This document shows, piece after piece, positions 18,795-27,595 of a DNA stretch of 64,000 bases (positions are counted from its first letter, which is position 1; each line of letters begins with the position of its first letter). A model generated the notes under the pieces. The model searched no databases. It was not told the DNA's origin and saw only the letters and a program-made list of their open reading frames with translations. A program made the translations under genes and the position numbers. Origin of the DNA: Calothrix sp. PCC 7716 (GTDB lineage Bacteria > Cyanobacteriota > Cyanobacteriia > Cyanobacteriales > Nostocaceae); the NCBI RefSeq assembly GCF_019977735.1, contig NZ_AP025018.1:7382580-7446579 (forward strand), given 5' to 3'.

Positions 18795-18840
18795 GTAGGG
18801 TGGGCACTGCCCACCTTACGGGCGCACTCTGCCCTCATCC
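18795..18840. repeat. Palindromic repeat between hglD and hglC
   Basis: A copy of the tgggcactgccca palindrome (18795-18820) is followed by cgggcgcactctgccctcat, just after the hglD stop. The long reading frame of hglC runs through it and would translate it as VGWALPTLRAHSAL, a peptide typical of a translated repeat, so the true hglC start is downstream. Confidence 0.8.
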
Positions 18841-18878
18841 CTCTGCGTCAATTTGAATACCTCAAAGGAATACATTAC

Positions 18879-20543
18879 GTGAAAACTGTAGATACAGTCA
18901 CAAATTTACACGATAACGGCTTAAACTTTCACGCCTTTTCCTTTTATCAAAACCAAACTTGGAAAGGTTCACTTTCGTGCGTATCGTTCGACCCTCAAAG
19001 CATTAGAAATAAACTCTTAAGCTTAAATCAACCTTGTTATATTATTAGACATGAGGGCAAAATAGGCGTTACAAATGATGGCTACACCTACGCCACAGAC
19101 AACACTGATAAATCAATAGAATTACTTGCAGTAGTGGCGCCTACTACCACATCAAACCTAGGAGACCCCAACTTTCTATCATTTCACGGTGTCAAATATG
19201 CTTATAGCACTGGTGCAATGGCAGGTGGTATTGCATCAGAAGAAATGATAATAGCATTAGGTAAAGCCAAAATACTCGCCTCATTCGGCGCCGGAGGTTT
19301 AACTCCCGACCGACTAGAAGCAGCTATTAACACCATTCAAACCGCATTACCGAATGGGCCTTACGCATTTAATTTAATTCATAGTCCTAACGAACCTTCA
19401 ATTGAACGTCGCGCCGTAGAGTTATACCTCAAATACGGTGTACGCACTATTGAAGCTTCAGCATTTCTAGATTTAACTCCTAATATAGTTCATTACCGTG
19501 CAGCCGGATTAGGATTAAATACTAATAACGAAATTGAAATCAAAAACAAAATTATAGCGAAAGTATCACGTCGAGAAGTAGCAAGCAAATTTATGCAACC
19601 TGCACCTCAACGTATACTCAAACAGCTAGTTGAACTTCGCTTAATCACCGAGCATCAAGCATTACTCGCCGAAAAAGTACCTATTGCCGATGACATTACC
19701 GTCGAAGCAGACTCAGGTGGTCATACAGATAATAGACCATTAGTGTGTTTACTGCCTTCAATGTTAGCTTTACGCGATGAAATTCAAGCGCAGTATAATT
19801 ACAAACAGCCTATTCGGATTGGAGTAGCTGGTGGAATTGCCAATCCCCAATCAGCACTAGCAGGTTTTATGATGGGCGCCGCTTACATCGTCACAGGTTC
19901 CATCAATCAATCGTGCGTAGAATCAGGTAGTTGTGAGTATACAAAAAAACTACTCGCACAAGCAGAAATGGCAGACGTAATGATGGCGCCAGCAGCAGAC
20001 ATGTTTGAAATGGGTGTCAAACTACAAGTACTCAAACGTGGCACAATGTTTCCCATGCGCGCGCAAAAGCTTTATGAACTATATAGAGCTTATAACTCAA
20101 TCGAAGAAATTCCCCTTGCCGAACGTGAAAAACTAGAAAAGCAAGTCTTCCGCAAAAGTATCGCCGAAGTTTGGGAAGGAACAGTTACATACTTAACACA
20201 GCGTAACCCAGAGAAACTAGCCAAAGCAGTAAACAATCCCAAATTCAAAATGGCATTGATATTCCGTTGGTACTTAGGGTTATCTTCACGCTGGTCAAAC
20301 TCAGGAGAAAAAGGACGCGAAGCAGACTATCAAATTTGGTGTGGACCAGCAATGGGTGGTTTCAACGACTGGGTAAGAGGTTCTTACTTAGAAGAAGTCA
20401 AAAACCGTCATGTAGTCGATATAGCCAACCATATCATGATTGGAGCAGGCTACTTATACCGTATCCAAAGCCTAAAACTACAAGGTCTACAACTCCAAGA
20501 CTCCTACACTCAATACTATCCAACAAGCTCGACATTAATGTAA
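18879..20543 (+). CDS. hglC: HglC: PfaD-like FMN enoyl reductase
   Basis: This belongs to the PfaD / 2-nitropropane dioxygenase TIM-barrel family, the trans-acting enoyl reductase of PUFA-type synthases. The open frame reaches back to 18765, but the first 38 codons overlap the hglD end and a palindromic repeat. A GTG at 18879 with AAAGGAA eight bases upstream gives a 554-residue protein starting VKTVDTVTNL and is the better start. Visible family features are TGAMAGGIASEEM, SFGAGGLTPDRLEAA, the barrel strands around FNLIHSPNEP, VEADSGGHTDNRPL and GVAGGIANPQSALAGFMMGA (flavin phosphate loop), and MMAPAADMFEMGVKLQVLKRGTMFPMRA. It would reduce enoyl-ACP intermediates made by HglE/HglD. Confidence 0.9.
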   Translation: MKTVDTVTNLHDNGLNFHAFSFYQNQTWKGSLSCVSFDPQSIRNKLLSLNQPCYIIRHEGKIGVTNDGYTYATDNTDKSIELLAVVAPTTTSNLGDPNFLSFHGVKYAYSTGAMAGGIASEEMIIALGKAKILASFGAGGLTPDRLEAAINTIQTALPNGPYAFNLIHSPNEPSIERRAVELYLKYGVRTIEASAFLDLTPNIVHYRAAGLGLNTNNEIEIKNKIIAKVSRREVASKFMQPAPQRILKQLVELRLITEHQALLAEKVPIADDITVEADSGGHTDNRPLVCLLPSMLALRDEIQAQYNYKQPIRIGVAGGIANPQSALAGFMMGAAYIVTGSINQSCVESGSCEYTKKLLAQAEMADVMMAPAADMFEMGVKLQVLKRGTMFPMRAQKLYELYRAYNSIEEIPLAEREKLEKQVFRKSIAEVWEGTVTYLTQRNPEKLAKAVNNPKFKMALIFRWYLGLSSRWSNSGEKGREADYQIWCGPAMGGFNDWVRGSYLEEVKNRHVVDIANHIMIGAGYLYRIQSLKLQGLQLQDSYTQYYPTSSTLM

Positions 20544-20546
20544 AAA

Positions 20547-20627
20547 CCCTCTGTGGACTCTGCGTCTCTGTGGTAAATAAAATAACTTCTCTTTTTTTAC
20601 CACAGAGGCACAGAGGGACAGAGAGGA
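20547..20627. repeat. Inverted repeat between hglC and hglB
   Basis: The arms ctctgcgtctctgtggtaa (left) and ttaccacagaggcacagagg (right) pair around an AT-rich loop with a T-run. It is a common cyanobacterial intergenic element. It could act as a partial terminator between the two genes, but hglB has its own AGAGG ribosome site just after it. Confidence 0.8.
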
Positions 20628-20661
20628 AGAAAAAATAAACATTTTTAACAGAGGCAAATAA

Positions 20662-22164
20662 ATGGTTACTCCCGACAAACTCTTTACCGCAGAAGGTATT
20701 CAAGAATGGATGGTGTCAAAACTCGCTGAGTTGCTTGACTTGGCGCCAGATACAATTGATGTACAGCTACCTTTAGAAAATTATGGTTTAGACTCATCCC
20801 GCGCCATGATATTAGTTACACAAGCACAAGAATTGTTTGGTGTAGAAATATCACCCGTATTATTATGGCACTACCCAACAATTGAAGCCTTAGCAGAACG
20901 TTTAGCCGAAGATTGTCAAGAAAATACATCAAATACTGAAGATTCAAGTAGTGCAACACAAAGCGTAACTGTAGATTTACAAGCAGAAGTAGTACTAGAC
21001 CCGCGTATTTACCCAGCTTCACCTTACATAAGTGATTTTATATCCTACCCAGACAATGTATTTTTAACAGGTGGTACTGGCTTTTTAGGCGCCTTTTTAA
21101 TTTATGAATTATTAACACAAACAGATGCTGACGTTTACTGCTTAGTGCGTGCGACAGATGAATCAGCAGGAAGGAATAAACTCAAGCAAAATTTACAAAA
21201 ATATGCAATCTGGTCAGAAGACTTTGATAGCAGAATAATACCCATTCTAGGAGACCTATCACAACCGCTCCTAGGAATTAGCCGAGAAGGGTTTGAAATG
21301 CTCGCGGCAAACATGGACGCTGTTTACCATAGTGCAGCAACACTCAATTATGTATATCCATATTCAGCGCTAAAAACAGCCAACGTACTTGGTACTCAAG
21401 AAGTAATACGTTTGGCAAGCACAATAAAAACCAAACCACTGCACTATGTTTCAAGTGTTGCAGTCTTTGAATCTCCTTTCTACGCTGGTAAAGTCGTCAA
21501 AGAAGACGATGAATTTAACGAATATTCAGGTATTTTCCTTGGGTACTCACAAACTAAATGGGTAGCAGAAAAACTCGTCAAAGTCGCGCGTGACCGTGGA
21601 CTTCCCGTCACTATCCATCGTCCCCCATTAATTGCAGGACATAGCCAAACAGGTGTCGGCAACATAGATGACTTTATTAATTTAATGGCAAAAGGTTGTA
21701 TCCAAATGGGGTGCTTCCCCGATGTCGATTACATGATGGATATGTCCCCCGTAGACTATGTAAGTAAAGCTATCGTTTATCTCTCATTACAAAAAGAATC
21801 ACTAGGCAAAGCATTTAACTTACAACATCCTGAACCGGCGCCGTTAAAAGACCTAGTAAACTGGATAAGCCAATTTGGTATCCCCATCAAATTGGTTCCC
21901 TACCAAGAATGGCAAAACCAGCTATTAAACATAACTTCTCCCGACAACCCCCTATATACACTGCGACCATTCCTACTTGAACGCTGGTCAGAAAAGCAAC
22001 TCACTATACCCGATTTATACTTAAAACAAAACCGACCAATAATTAGCTGCGAAGCAACACAAAAAGCACTTGCAGACAGTTCTATAACTTGTGCGCCAGT
22101 TGACTCAAGGTTATTTATGACTTACGCAAGTTACCTAATTCAATCTGGTTTCTTGAAGCTATAA
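20662..22164 (+). CDS. hglB: HglB (HetM): ACP - NAD(P)-dependent thioester reductase
   Basis: 500 residues. An acyl carrier domain covers about 10-85, with Ser45 in YGLDSSRA. After a short linker comes a thioester-reductase domain (Lys2/CAR type, about 130-400) with the NAD(P) loop [10 protein letters not shown], and YSQTKW as the YxxxK active site. This protein would release the finished chain reductively as aldehyde/alcohol, giving the long-chain alcohol aglycone to which glucose is added. It is last of the hgl operon. In Anabaena the same gene was first named hetM and is followed by hetN and hetI; here hetI is present about 2.7 kb downstream on the other strand and hetN is missing. The ribosome site is AGAGGC before the ATG. 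Confidence 0.9.
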   Translation: MVTPDKLFTAEGIQEWMVSKLAELLDLAPDTIDVQLPLENYGLDSSRAMILVTQAQELFGVEISPVLLWHYPTIEALAERLAEDCQENTSNTEDSSSATQSVTVDLQAEVVLDPRIYPASPYISDFISYPDNVFLTGGTGFLGAFLIYELLTQTDADVYCLVRATDESAGRNKLKQNLQKYAIWSEDFDSRIIPILGDLSQPLLGISREGFEMLAANMDAVYHSAATLNYVYPYSALKTANVLGTQEVIRLASTIKTKPLHYVSSVAVFESPFYAGKVVKEDDEFNEYSGIFLGYSQTKWVAEKLVKVARDRGLPVTIHRPPLIAGHSQTGVGNIDDFINLMAKGCIQMGCFPDVDYMMDMSPVDYVSKAIVYLSLQKESLGKAFNLQHPEPAPLKDLVNWISQFGIPIKLVPYQEWQNQLLNITSPDNPLYTLRPFLLERWSEKQLTIPDLYLKQNRPIISCEATQKALADSSITCAPVDSRLFMTYASYLIQSGFLKL

Positions 22165-22190
22165 GCTAATGTGCTTTTAATTATGATATA

Positions 22191-22328
22191 AGACGGGCAG
22201 GGATGCCCATCCCACAAGAATCTTCTAATTTTTACCATGTTATTTAAAGGTTTTTGTGTAAAAGATTAAATTTTGTCAGGTAATCTTGTCAGGTAATCTT
22301 GTGGGGTGGGCATCCTTGCCCGCCCCTA
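22191..22328. repeat. Inverted pair of acgggcagggatgcccatcc elements
   Basis: A forward copy lies at 22191-22218 and an inverted copy (cttgtggggtgggcatccttg) at 22298-22325. A short direct repeat (gtcaggtaatctt) at 22275-22300 lies between them. Other copies of the family lie at 18-60, 24746-24862, 28662-28756, 31640-31668 and 60262-60290. Confidence 0.85.
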
Positions 22329-22358
22329 ATTATTTAATGGCGCCTACTTAAACAACGT

Positions 22359-22729
22359 ATGACAAACTTTAATATAAAGCAACAAAACTTTATAATAAAT
22401 GACGTACCTACACGGTTGCATCATCTTGCTACAAACTTATCCGAGATAAAATCTTTATTCATGTCAAATTCGGATCAGCAATCAATATTAGCGCTCGTTA
22501 AAGAAAGTAGGTATTTTATCGAGTGGGTTGTTCCAGATATGGCGCCCATAAACGTAGAGCAAGCAGCAGAAATTGTTGATTTACAGCGTGTTTTGACGCG
22601 ATGGCTATCCAGTTGGAAAAAATTTGGTTTGATGCTACAGAAAAAACTAAAGTCATTCAGCAAACAGAGGAATGGCTATCAAGAGTCTTAGAAATATCAC
22701 AAATGCAATCTCAGGCAATTACTGCATAG
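22359..22729 (+). pseudogene. Small hypothetical protein, frameshifted at an A-run
   Basis: The open frame gives 110 residues (22359-22691), but after residue ~88 it becomes basic and low in quality (KKFGLMLQKKLKSF). In the -1 frame from the hexa-A at about 22617-22622 the same DNA reads IWFDATEKTKVIQQTEEW ... VLEISQMQ ... to a TAG at 22727-22729, which looks like real protein and matches the style of short cyanobacterial hypothetical proteins. The intact gene would thus be about 123 residues, all helical, with one more A in the run. A sequencing error, a true mutation, or slippage at AAAAAA are all possible. No function is known. It follows the hgl operon and ends just before a terminator. 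Confidence 0.6.
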
Positions 22730-22737
22730 AATTATAT

Positions 22738-22772
22738 TAAAGCGGGTATATAAAAAATTGCCCGCTTTTTTA
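22738..22772 (+). terminator. Rho-independent-type terminator between convergent genes
   Basis: Stem aaagcggg / cccgcttt around an AT-rich loop, followed by a T-run at 22766-22771. It lies between the frameshifted gene (plus) and the next gene (minus), and because the left arm is preceded by A residues it can serve both strands. Confidence 0.8.
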
Positions 22773-22788
22773 GTTTTGTGTTTAGAGC

Positions 22789-23514
22789 TTAATTAAATGA
22801 TGCTAAGGTATCAGTAGCTTGAAAAATTCCTGCTCGTAAATCTTCATAGGGTAAATCTTTAGCCTGGGAAACGAGAATTGAGACTGGGGGAATCGCTATA
22901 AATACAGGTGTTGGGTACTGTACAAAATAAACTTTCAATCCTGGTATTCTAGTACTAAATTGTCGCCGCAAGTCTTGGTAAAACCCGTCTATTACATCGA
23001 GATCTTCTAATCGATTTGTGTCTTTAGGAATTGTAAGAAACTCCTGCCATAGTAACTCTAGCTGCTCTCGTACAATTGGTTCACCCTCCCAAACTGATGC
23101 TGGAGGAGTATCTGTAGAGAAAGAACCTGCTAATGCCGCAGCTTCTTGATATTGTTGCTCATTCCATTGTAAATATTGATTTAATTGTAACCGCTCCCTT
23201 TGAAGATCAAATGTAGGAACAGTAAAATTAGATACTTCCTCATCTAGCTGTACTGATTGGGTTAAATGCGACCAATACTGTTGTCTCAATTCTACAGTTC
23301 GGGATAATTGCCTTTCTACCTCACCAGAGACATCTTCTACATGCCAGTGTAATCGATTATCCTGAGTAGCTACAACCAAAGTCAGCCAGGTTAACCACGC
23401 TTGGGCATCTAAACCAGCAACTTGCAAAACCCAAACACAAAAATCTACGTTTCGGTTATAACAACTATTTAATGACCACGGATGTTGTTCTGTAATTTTT
23501 GATATATTAAACAT
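22789..23514 (-). CDS. Cyanobacterial hypothetical protein
   Basis: About 241 residues from the ATG at 23514; an upstream TTG at 23535 would add seven residues. It is soluble, without membrane segments or signal peptide. Aromatic-rich segments (SLNSCYNRNVDFCVWVLQVAG, WLTWLTLVVA, WEGEPIVREQLELLWQEF) alternate with helices, and the end (PGLKVYFVQYPTPVFIAIPP) looks like a beta-hairpin. I do not recognise a named domain. It is convergent with the frameshifted gene. Together with the next gene it forms a GGCGCC-free stretch of about 1.6 kb, in contrast to the flanking DNA, which could mean later arrival. Confidence 0.6.
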   Translation of the reverse strand: MFNISKITEQHPWSLNSCYNRNVDFCVWVLQVAGLDAQAWLTWLTLVVATQDNRLHWHVEDVSGEVERQLSRTVELRQQYWSHLTQSVQLDEEVSNFTVPTFDLQRERLQLNQYLQWNEQQYQEAAALAGSFSTDTPPASVWEGEPIVREQLELLWQEFLTIPKDTNRLEDLDVIDGFYQDLRRQFSTRIPGLKVYFVQYPTPVFIAIPPVSILVSQAKDLPYEDLRAGIFQATDTLASFN

Positions 23515-23586
23515 GATAAAGTTAGCTATCGACAAGGATGCGAGTTTAAAGCATGTTATAAAAGTTTTATAATACCTTACTCAGGT

Positions 23587-24036
23587 TTAAAAATTATTAT
23601 CGCATACAGTATCAAAAGCAGGAATATCGTATCGAACTATGTTTCCTTGATTATCAAACCCAAATGCTTGTCCTACTGTTGTTACTCGACTAGCCAATCC
23701 CATAGCATCTCTAAATCCTGTAATACTTCTTCTTATCTGGGTAGGTGTTGTTACATTTATGTTTTCACCATTATTAAATCTTAAATCAAAATCAAGAGTT
23801 CCAATGGTTCCAACAGACGAGATTAATTGAAATTGAGCTTGTGATCTGCCAGTGTTATTGTTACAGGTTATAATTACTGTCCCACCGTCCAAAGTTTGAC
23901 GACTTGAGCCAGCAAATGTAGCTGAAGGGATAAGTGAAATTGTGAAGCTAGAGAGTATAAAAACTAGTCTTTGAGCAACTTTAACTACTTTACTATCCTT
24001 TTTAGAACGAAAGTGCGTAAATTTAGAAATTACCAT
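23587..24036 (-). CDS. Secreted small hypothetical protein
   Basis: 149 residues with an N-terminal signal peptide: basic start (KFTHFRSKKDSKVVK), hydrophobic core (LVFILSSFTISLIPSATF) and a cleavage site AFA/GS near residue 43. The mature part is small and polar with two cysteines, at the middle (IITCNNN) and near the C-terminus (TVCDNNF), which could form a disulfide, and asparagine/threonine-rich strands suggesting a beta fold. I do not recognise the family. The neighbours give no functional clue. Confidence 0.6.
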   Translation of the reverse strand: MVISKFTHFRSKKDSKVVKVAQRLVFILSSFTISLIPSATFAGSSRQTLDGGTVIITCNNNTGRSQAQFQLISSVGTIGTLDFDLRFNNGENINVTTPTQIRRSITGFRDAMGLASRVTTVGQAFGFDNQGNIVRYDIPAFDTVCDNNF

Positions 24037-24091
24037 GATTTTTTGAAGCGGGTAATTCGTTACTATATTTATAGTAATTCTGCTTACTGCT

Positions 24092-24733
24092 ATGCCTTCA
24101 CCATTTCCAGGGATGAATCCTTACCTTGAAGCTGCTGATTTATGGTCAGGGTTACATGGGCGCCTTATCATAACCATAGCGGACATTCTCTCGCTCCTAT
24201 TGCGTCCAAATTACTTTGTGGCAGTTGAAGAGCGAATTTATGAAGAAATTAAGGAAAGATATTTAGAAGTAAAACGAGTAGAAACTAAAGAAGTTGTTAC
24301 TACCATTGAGATTTTATCTCCCAAAAATAAAAGAGCGGGAGAGGGGCGTACAAATTATGAAACTAAACGGCAACGAATATTAAGTAGTAATACGCATTTA
24401 GTAGAGATAGACTTATTACGCTGTGGAGTTCCGTTACACATTATGGAAACTAGCATTAAAAGTCATTATCGGATTTTAGTTAGTCGCAGTGAGCGCCGTC
24501 CCCAAGCTGATTTATATGCCTTTGATATACAAAACCCTATTCCCGGATTTCTACTACCTTTACGTACAGGAGATGTAGAACCGATGCTTGATTTACAAAA
24601 TATATTAAACGAGTTATATGACCGTGCGAGCTATGATTTAGTCATAGATTATCATCAAGAACCTATACCTGGTTTATCTAAAATAGATTTTGATTGGCTA
24701 GATACACTTTTACGCGCGCAAGGATTAAGGTAG
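24092..24733 (+). CDS. DUF4058 family protein, internally shortened
   Basis: 213 residues beginning MPSPFPGMNPYLE, the hallmark of DUF4058, a cyanobacteria-rich family of unknown function. Conserved parts are present: LWSGLHGRLIITIAD, LLRPNYFVAVEERIY, then EVVTTIEILSPKNKR and GEGRTNYETKRQRIL, EIDLLRCG and the C-terminal YDLVIDYHQEP. Family members are normally about 250 residues; here the segment between VEERIYE and the ERYLEVK region is missing (about 40-50 residues, by memory of the family), so this copy carries an in-frame internal deletion. A PD-(D/E)xK-nuclease-like core (E...E.LSPKNK) has been my impression for this family, but that is inference. Confidence 0.8.
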   Translation: MPSPFPGMNPYLEAADLWSGLHGRLIITIADILSLLLRPNYFVAVEERIYEEIKERYLEVKRVETKEVVTTIEILSPKNKRAGEGRTNYETKRQRILSSNTHLVEIDLLRCGVPLHIMETSIKSHYRILVSRSERRPQADLYAFDIQNPIPGFLLPLRTGDVEPMLDLQNILNELYDRASYDLVIDYHQEPIPGLSKIDFDWLDTLLRAQGLR

Positions 24734-24745
24734 AAGGCAAAATTT

Positions 24746-24862
24746 CTCTTGTGGGGTGGGCATCCTTGCCCGCCCTTGGAATAAAACAAGCAGTTTGGAA
24801 CGGGCAAGCTTTGGAATAAGACAAGCAGTTTGGAACGGGCAAGGATGCCCATTCCACAAGAT
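24746..24862. repeat. Cluster of acgggcaaggatgcccat-type repeats
   Basis: One inverted copy (cttgtggggtgggcatccttg, about 24752-24772) and two further pieces built on a 27-base direct repeat (ttggaataa.acaagcagtttggaacggg at about 24776 and 24811), ending with a full copy at 24834-24860. No gene. Confidence 0.8.
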
Positions 24863-24904
24863 TAGCCCCATTCCAGCAGATGGTTAATTTAATTGTGGGA
24901 GTTG

Positions 24905-25654
24905 CTAATTATACAGCCATCGTTTTAGATGACCCTTGGCGCCAGGTACAGCGATAGCAGCAACGGAACCGCGCGCAGGCACTAATTCCAATAAACTCCA
25001 ATCTGAAGCACTGTTAATTTTTGCTCCTTCGTTAGGAGTTAGCGAAACTTCTATTTGTTGCAGTTGAGAAATTCCGGCGCCAGTAGCTTTAAGATATGCT
25101 TCTTTACAAGTCCAGTAACGGAAAAATACTTCTTGCTTTTGGTTAGGAGGAAGCGACTTCATCACCGCGAACTCCGAAGCTGAGAAAAATTGTTGAGCAA
25201 GTACTAAAACATCTGTTACTGGTCGAATATACTCTAAATCTATCCCAATTGGTCGCCCAAGAGATACTGCACACAGTGCCATCCCTTGACAATGAGACAA
25301 ATTAAACCACACTTGACTATCTTTAAATGGTTCTGCTAGTACTGGTTTACCAAATGCTTCATAAGCAAACTGTATTTCTTGTGGTGTGACATTTAAATAA
25401 CGGCTTAATATGGTTCGCAACATACCGCGACCAACTGTAAAACGTTGTCGATGCTGTTGAAAGTACAAACGTTCAGCGCGCGCGAGTTCGTCTTCAGAAA
25501 GAAGCTTGCCAAATTGTTTTATTTTAGACTCTGGCTGGTCAAGCTCCATTCGCCAAACATGAATCTCGTCTTGCAACAACGATAATTCAGGCGGAGCAGT
25601 TAGCCACTGAGAATTGCTATCTGTCACTAAGGTACGCAGTTTAGAATTTTGCAT
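24905..25654 (-). CDS. hetI: 4'-phosphopantetheinyl transferase HetI (Sfp type)
   Basis: 249 residues. Sfp/HetI-type transferases move phosphopantetheine from CoA to the serine of carrier proteins. Conserved motifs are present: VGRGMLRTILSRYL (substrate-contact region), KPVLAEPF, FNLSHCQGMALCAV (P2), IGIDLEYIRPV with the Mg-binding GID.E, and FFRYWTCKEAYLKATGAGI (P3, W..KE..K). It is the natural activator of the carrier domains of HglE (two) and HglB (one) in this window, and lies convergent to that operon, as in Anabaena, where hetI closes the hgl/het region. The sequence has four GGCGCC/GCGCGC-type sites, so it shares genome style with hgl. Confidence 0.9.
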   Translation of the reverse strand: MQNSKLRTLVTDSNSQWLTAPPELSLLQDEIHVWRMELDQPESKIKQFGKLLSEDELARAERLYFQQHRQRFTVGRGMLRTILSRYLNVTPQEIQFAYEAFGKPVLAEPFKDSQVWFNLSHCQGMALCAVSLGRPIGIDLEYIRPVTDVLVLAQQFFSASEFAVMKSLPPNQKQEVFFRYWTCKEAYLKATGAGISQLQQIEVSLTPNEGAKINSASDWSLLELVPARGSVAAIAVPGAKGHLKRWLYN

Positions 25655-26446
25655 GTCTATTTTAGATTATTGATACTTGAGGGAATTGGCAATAGGGAAC
25701 TAGAAACTTGGTTTCTTTTCGTCTGTTATGCTCTTTGTAACTAAAAATTTACGCAGCAATTGCGATACTCCCGACAAGGGGGACTATGAGATTTAATACG
25801 CAATTCCCTTTTTAATGGGAACTTTAGGAGATTACAACAATCTATATTAATAGCCGAGTATTTTTCAGACATCCTCAAAAAAATTAACGTAATAATATCT
25901 ATCTAGAAAAGTTAGGCTACACAACAAATGTCTCTGTACATTTACACATACAGAAGCATATAAATGATAATTAGACTAATTTTAGCTAGCACTTAGGTCA
26001 TGCAACACTAACTATTCCAATTGTGTTGCAATCCTGTCAGTTGAGCTATAAATAGTTATTGATGCTTCATACCGCTGTTAACTCTCTATTGTAATTACTT
26101 TTATGTGAAAGTAAATAGAAAAAGTTATGAAAATCTGAAATAAAAATAATTTTATTGATTTCCTAAAGGTAACATTTCTCCACAATTTCATAAACACTGT
26201 ATGCTTTTAAAACATCTCATACTTTTATTTATAAGTAATAGGTAAATATCAGTCAAAGCAATCTTCAAGTGCATTGATAAAAGCATAATCAATAAATAGT
26301 TTCCTTGATATGTAAAGCGATGGGCTACTAGAGACAAACAGGCGCCTTCACGAGCAACCCTAAATAACCTGTATCAAATTGTGATGTACGCGTGCGAGTA
26401 AAATGCGGTATTTTAATGCATCATCAACTTTAAACAGGCATATAGT
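25655..26446. other. Intergenic region between hetI and the binding-protein gene
   Basis: No gene in 792 bases. A diverged 15-base palindrome (agaaacttggtttct) lies at 25702-25716. The rest is AT-rich. The last 150 bases should contain the promoter of the plus-strand binding-protein gene, but no box could be assigned. Confidence 0.6.
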
Positions 26447-27376
26447 ATGTCCGAGACACAGATGCATAAACATAAATCGCTATTTCTTGGCGCCGTTACA
26501 TTACTGAGTCTGGTTAGCGGTACTTTTGTACTTAGTCCAGCACAAGCAGAAACAGTCATGGAAAGAGTTAAGCGCACAGGAGTATTAACAGCAGGGACTA
26601 GTAGAGACGCAATTCCCTTTGCTTATGTAGATAGCAAAGGACAATCAGTGGGTTACTCGGTAGACATGCTGGTAATGGTTAAGGAACAATTAGAAAAACA
26701 ACTAGGCAGAAAAATTCAACTCAAACTAGTTAAACTTACTCCTGGAGAGCGAATCCCGCAAATTCAAACTCGCAAAGTCGATATAGTGTGCGATGCCAGC
26801 AGCTTTACCTGGGAACGTGACAAGCTAGTAGATTTTTCTGTCAGTTATGCCGTCACAGGTACACAGCTACTAGTTAAAAAAGATAGCACACTGGGTACGC
26901 CTGAGTCATTGTTAGGTAAGCGGGTTGGAGTATTGCCGCAAACTACAAACGAACAGGTAATTCGTAAAGTGCAACCTAAAGCACAGCTTGTAAACTTCAA
27001 AAGTCGTGACGAAGCATACACAGCATTACAACAAGGAAAAATAGACGCTTTTGCATCGGATGGTATTCTCTCTGAAGGGTGGCTGCAATTGCAGAAGAAT
27101 CATGATGCTTTTAAAATAGTACCCGACCGTCCTTTCTCGCGTGAAGGTATTGCGTGTATGGTACCAGAGAACAATTCGAGATTTCTGGACTCTGTGAACT
27201 TTGCGCTAATTAAATTTATGCAAGGAGTCGTAAACGGTAATCCTCGTAACGTAGCAATATTTGACCGCTCATTCGGCGCCAAGGGTACAATTTTTATAAA
27301 CCAAGACTTGCGTGATTTAGCAATAGAGACAATGCAACTAGTCATTGAGTCACGTCAAGAAATTCCCAAAAACTGA
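26447..27376 (+). CDS. Periplasmic amino-acid-type solute-binding protein
   Basis: 309 residues in the bacterial extracellular solute-binding family 3. A signal peptide covers about residues 1-34 (SLFLGAVTLLSLVSGTFVLSPAQAE, cleavage after AQA). The mature part shows the family pattern: VLTAGTSRDAIPFAYVD, GYSVDMLVMVKEQLEKQLGR, QTRKVDIVCDASSFTWERDKLVDFS, LLGKRVGVLPQTTNEQVIRK and LQQGKIDAFASDG. It would capture a polar amino acid or similar ligand in the periplasm. No permease or ATPase gene is adjacent, so it either works with a transporter encoded elsewhere or acts as a sensor-type receptor. It is a single gene. Confidence 0.85.
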   Translation: MSETQMHKHKSLFLGAVTLLSLVSGTFVLSPAQAETVMERVKRTGVLTAGTSRDAIPFAYVDSKGQSVGYSVDMLVMVKEQLEKQLGRKIQLKLVKLTPGERIPQIQTRKVDIVCDASSFTWERDKLVDFSVSYAVTGTQLLVKKDSTLGTPESLLGKRVGVLPQTTNEQVIRKVQPKAQLVNFKSRDEAYTALQQGKIDAFASDGILSEGWLQLQKNHDAFKIVPDRPFSREGIACMVPENNSRFLDSVNFALIKFMQGVVNGNPRNVAIFDRSFGAKGTIFINQDLRDLAIETMQLVIESRQEIPKN

Positions 27377-27393
27377 CTATAAAAGGGGAAGCT

Positions 27394-27500
27394 GGCAACG
27401 GATGTAACGGATAAGCTTGTTATAAATAGGTAGGGTAGTTATTTCAGGCGCCTCCTTCCACGAATCAATCATCCGTTACATCCGTTCAAAATCCGTTGCC
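27394..27500. repeat. Inverted repeat with atccgttacatccgtt units
   Basis: The left arm ggcaacggatgtaacggat (27394-27412) pairs with atccgttacatccgttcaaaatccgttgcc (27470-27500). The same heptamer-like unit (ttacatccg) is repeated at 63690-63720 before the cysS end. It lies between two genes without other content. Confidence 0.8.
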
Positions 27501-27595
27501 AATTTTCTTCCGTGAGAAACAAATTTTTTACACATCATGTCACAGTTGAGAAGCAAAATCAATCTGTTAGTATCTCTGGACTGGTGTAATTAATT

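Noticed and set aside
18765-18878. Extended N-terminus of hglC
   Set aside because: It overlaps the hglD end and translates a palindromic repeat (VGWALPTLR). A GTG with AAAGGAA upstream follows at 18879.
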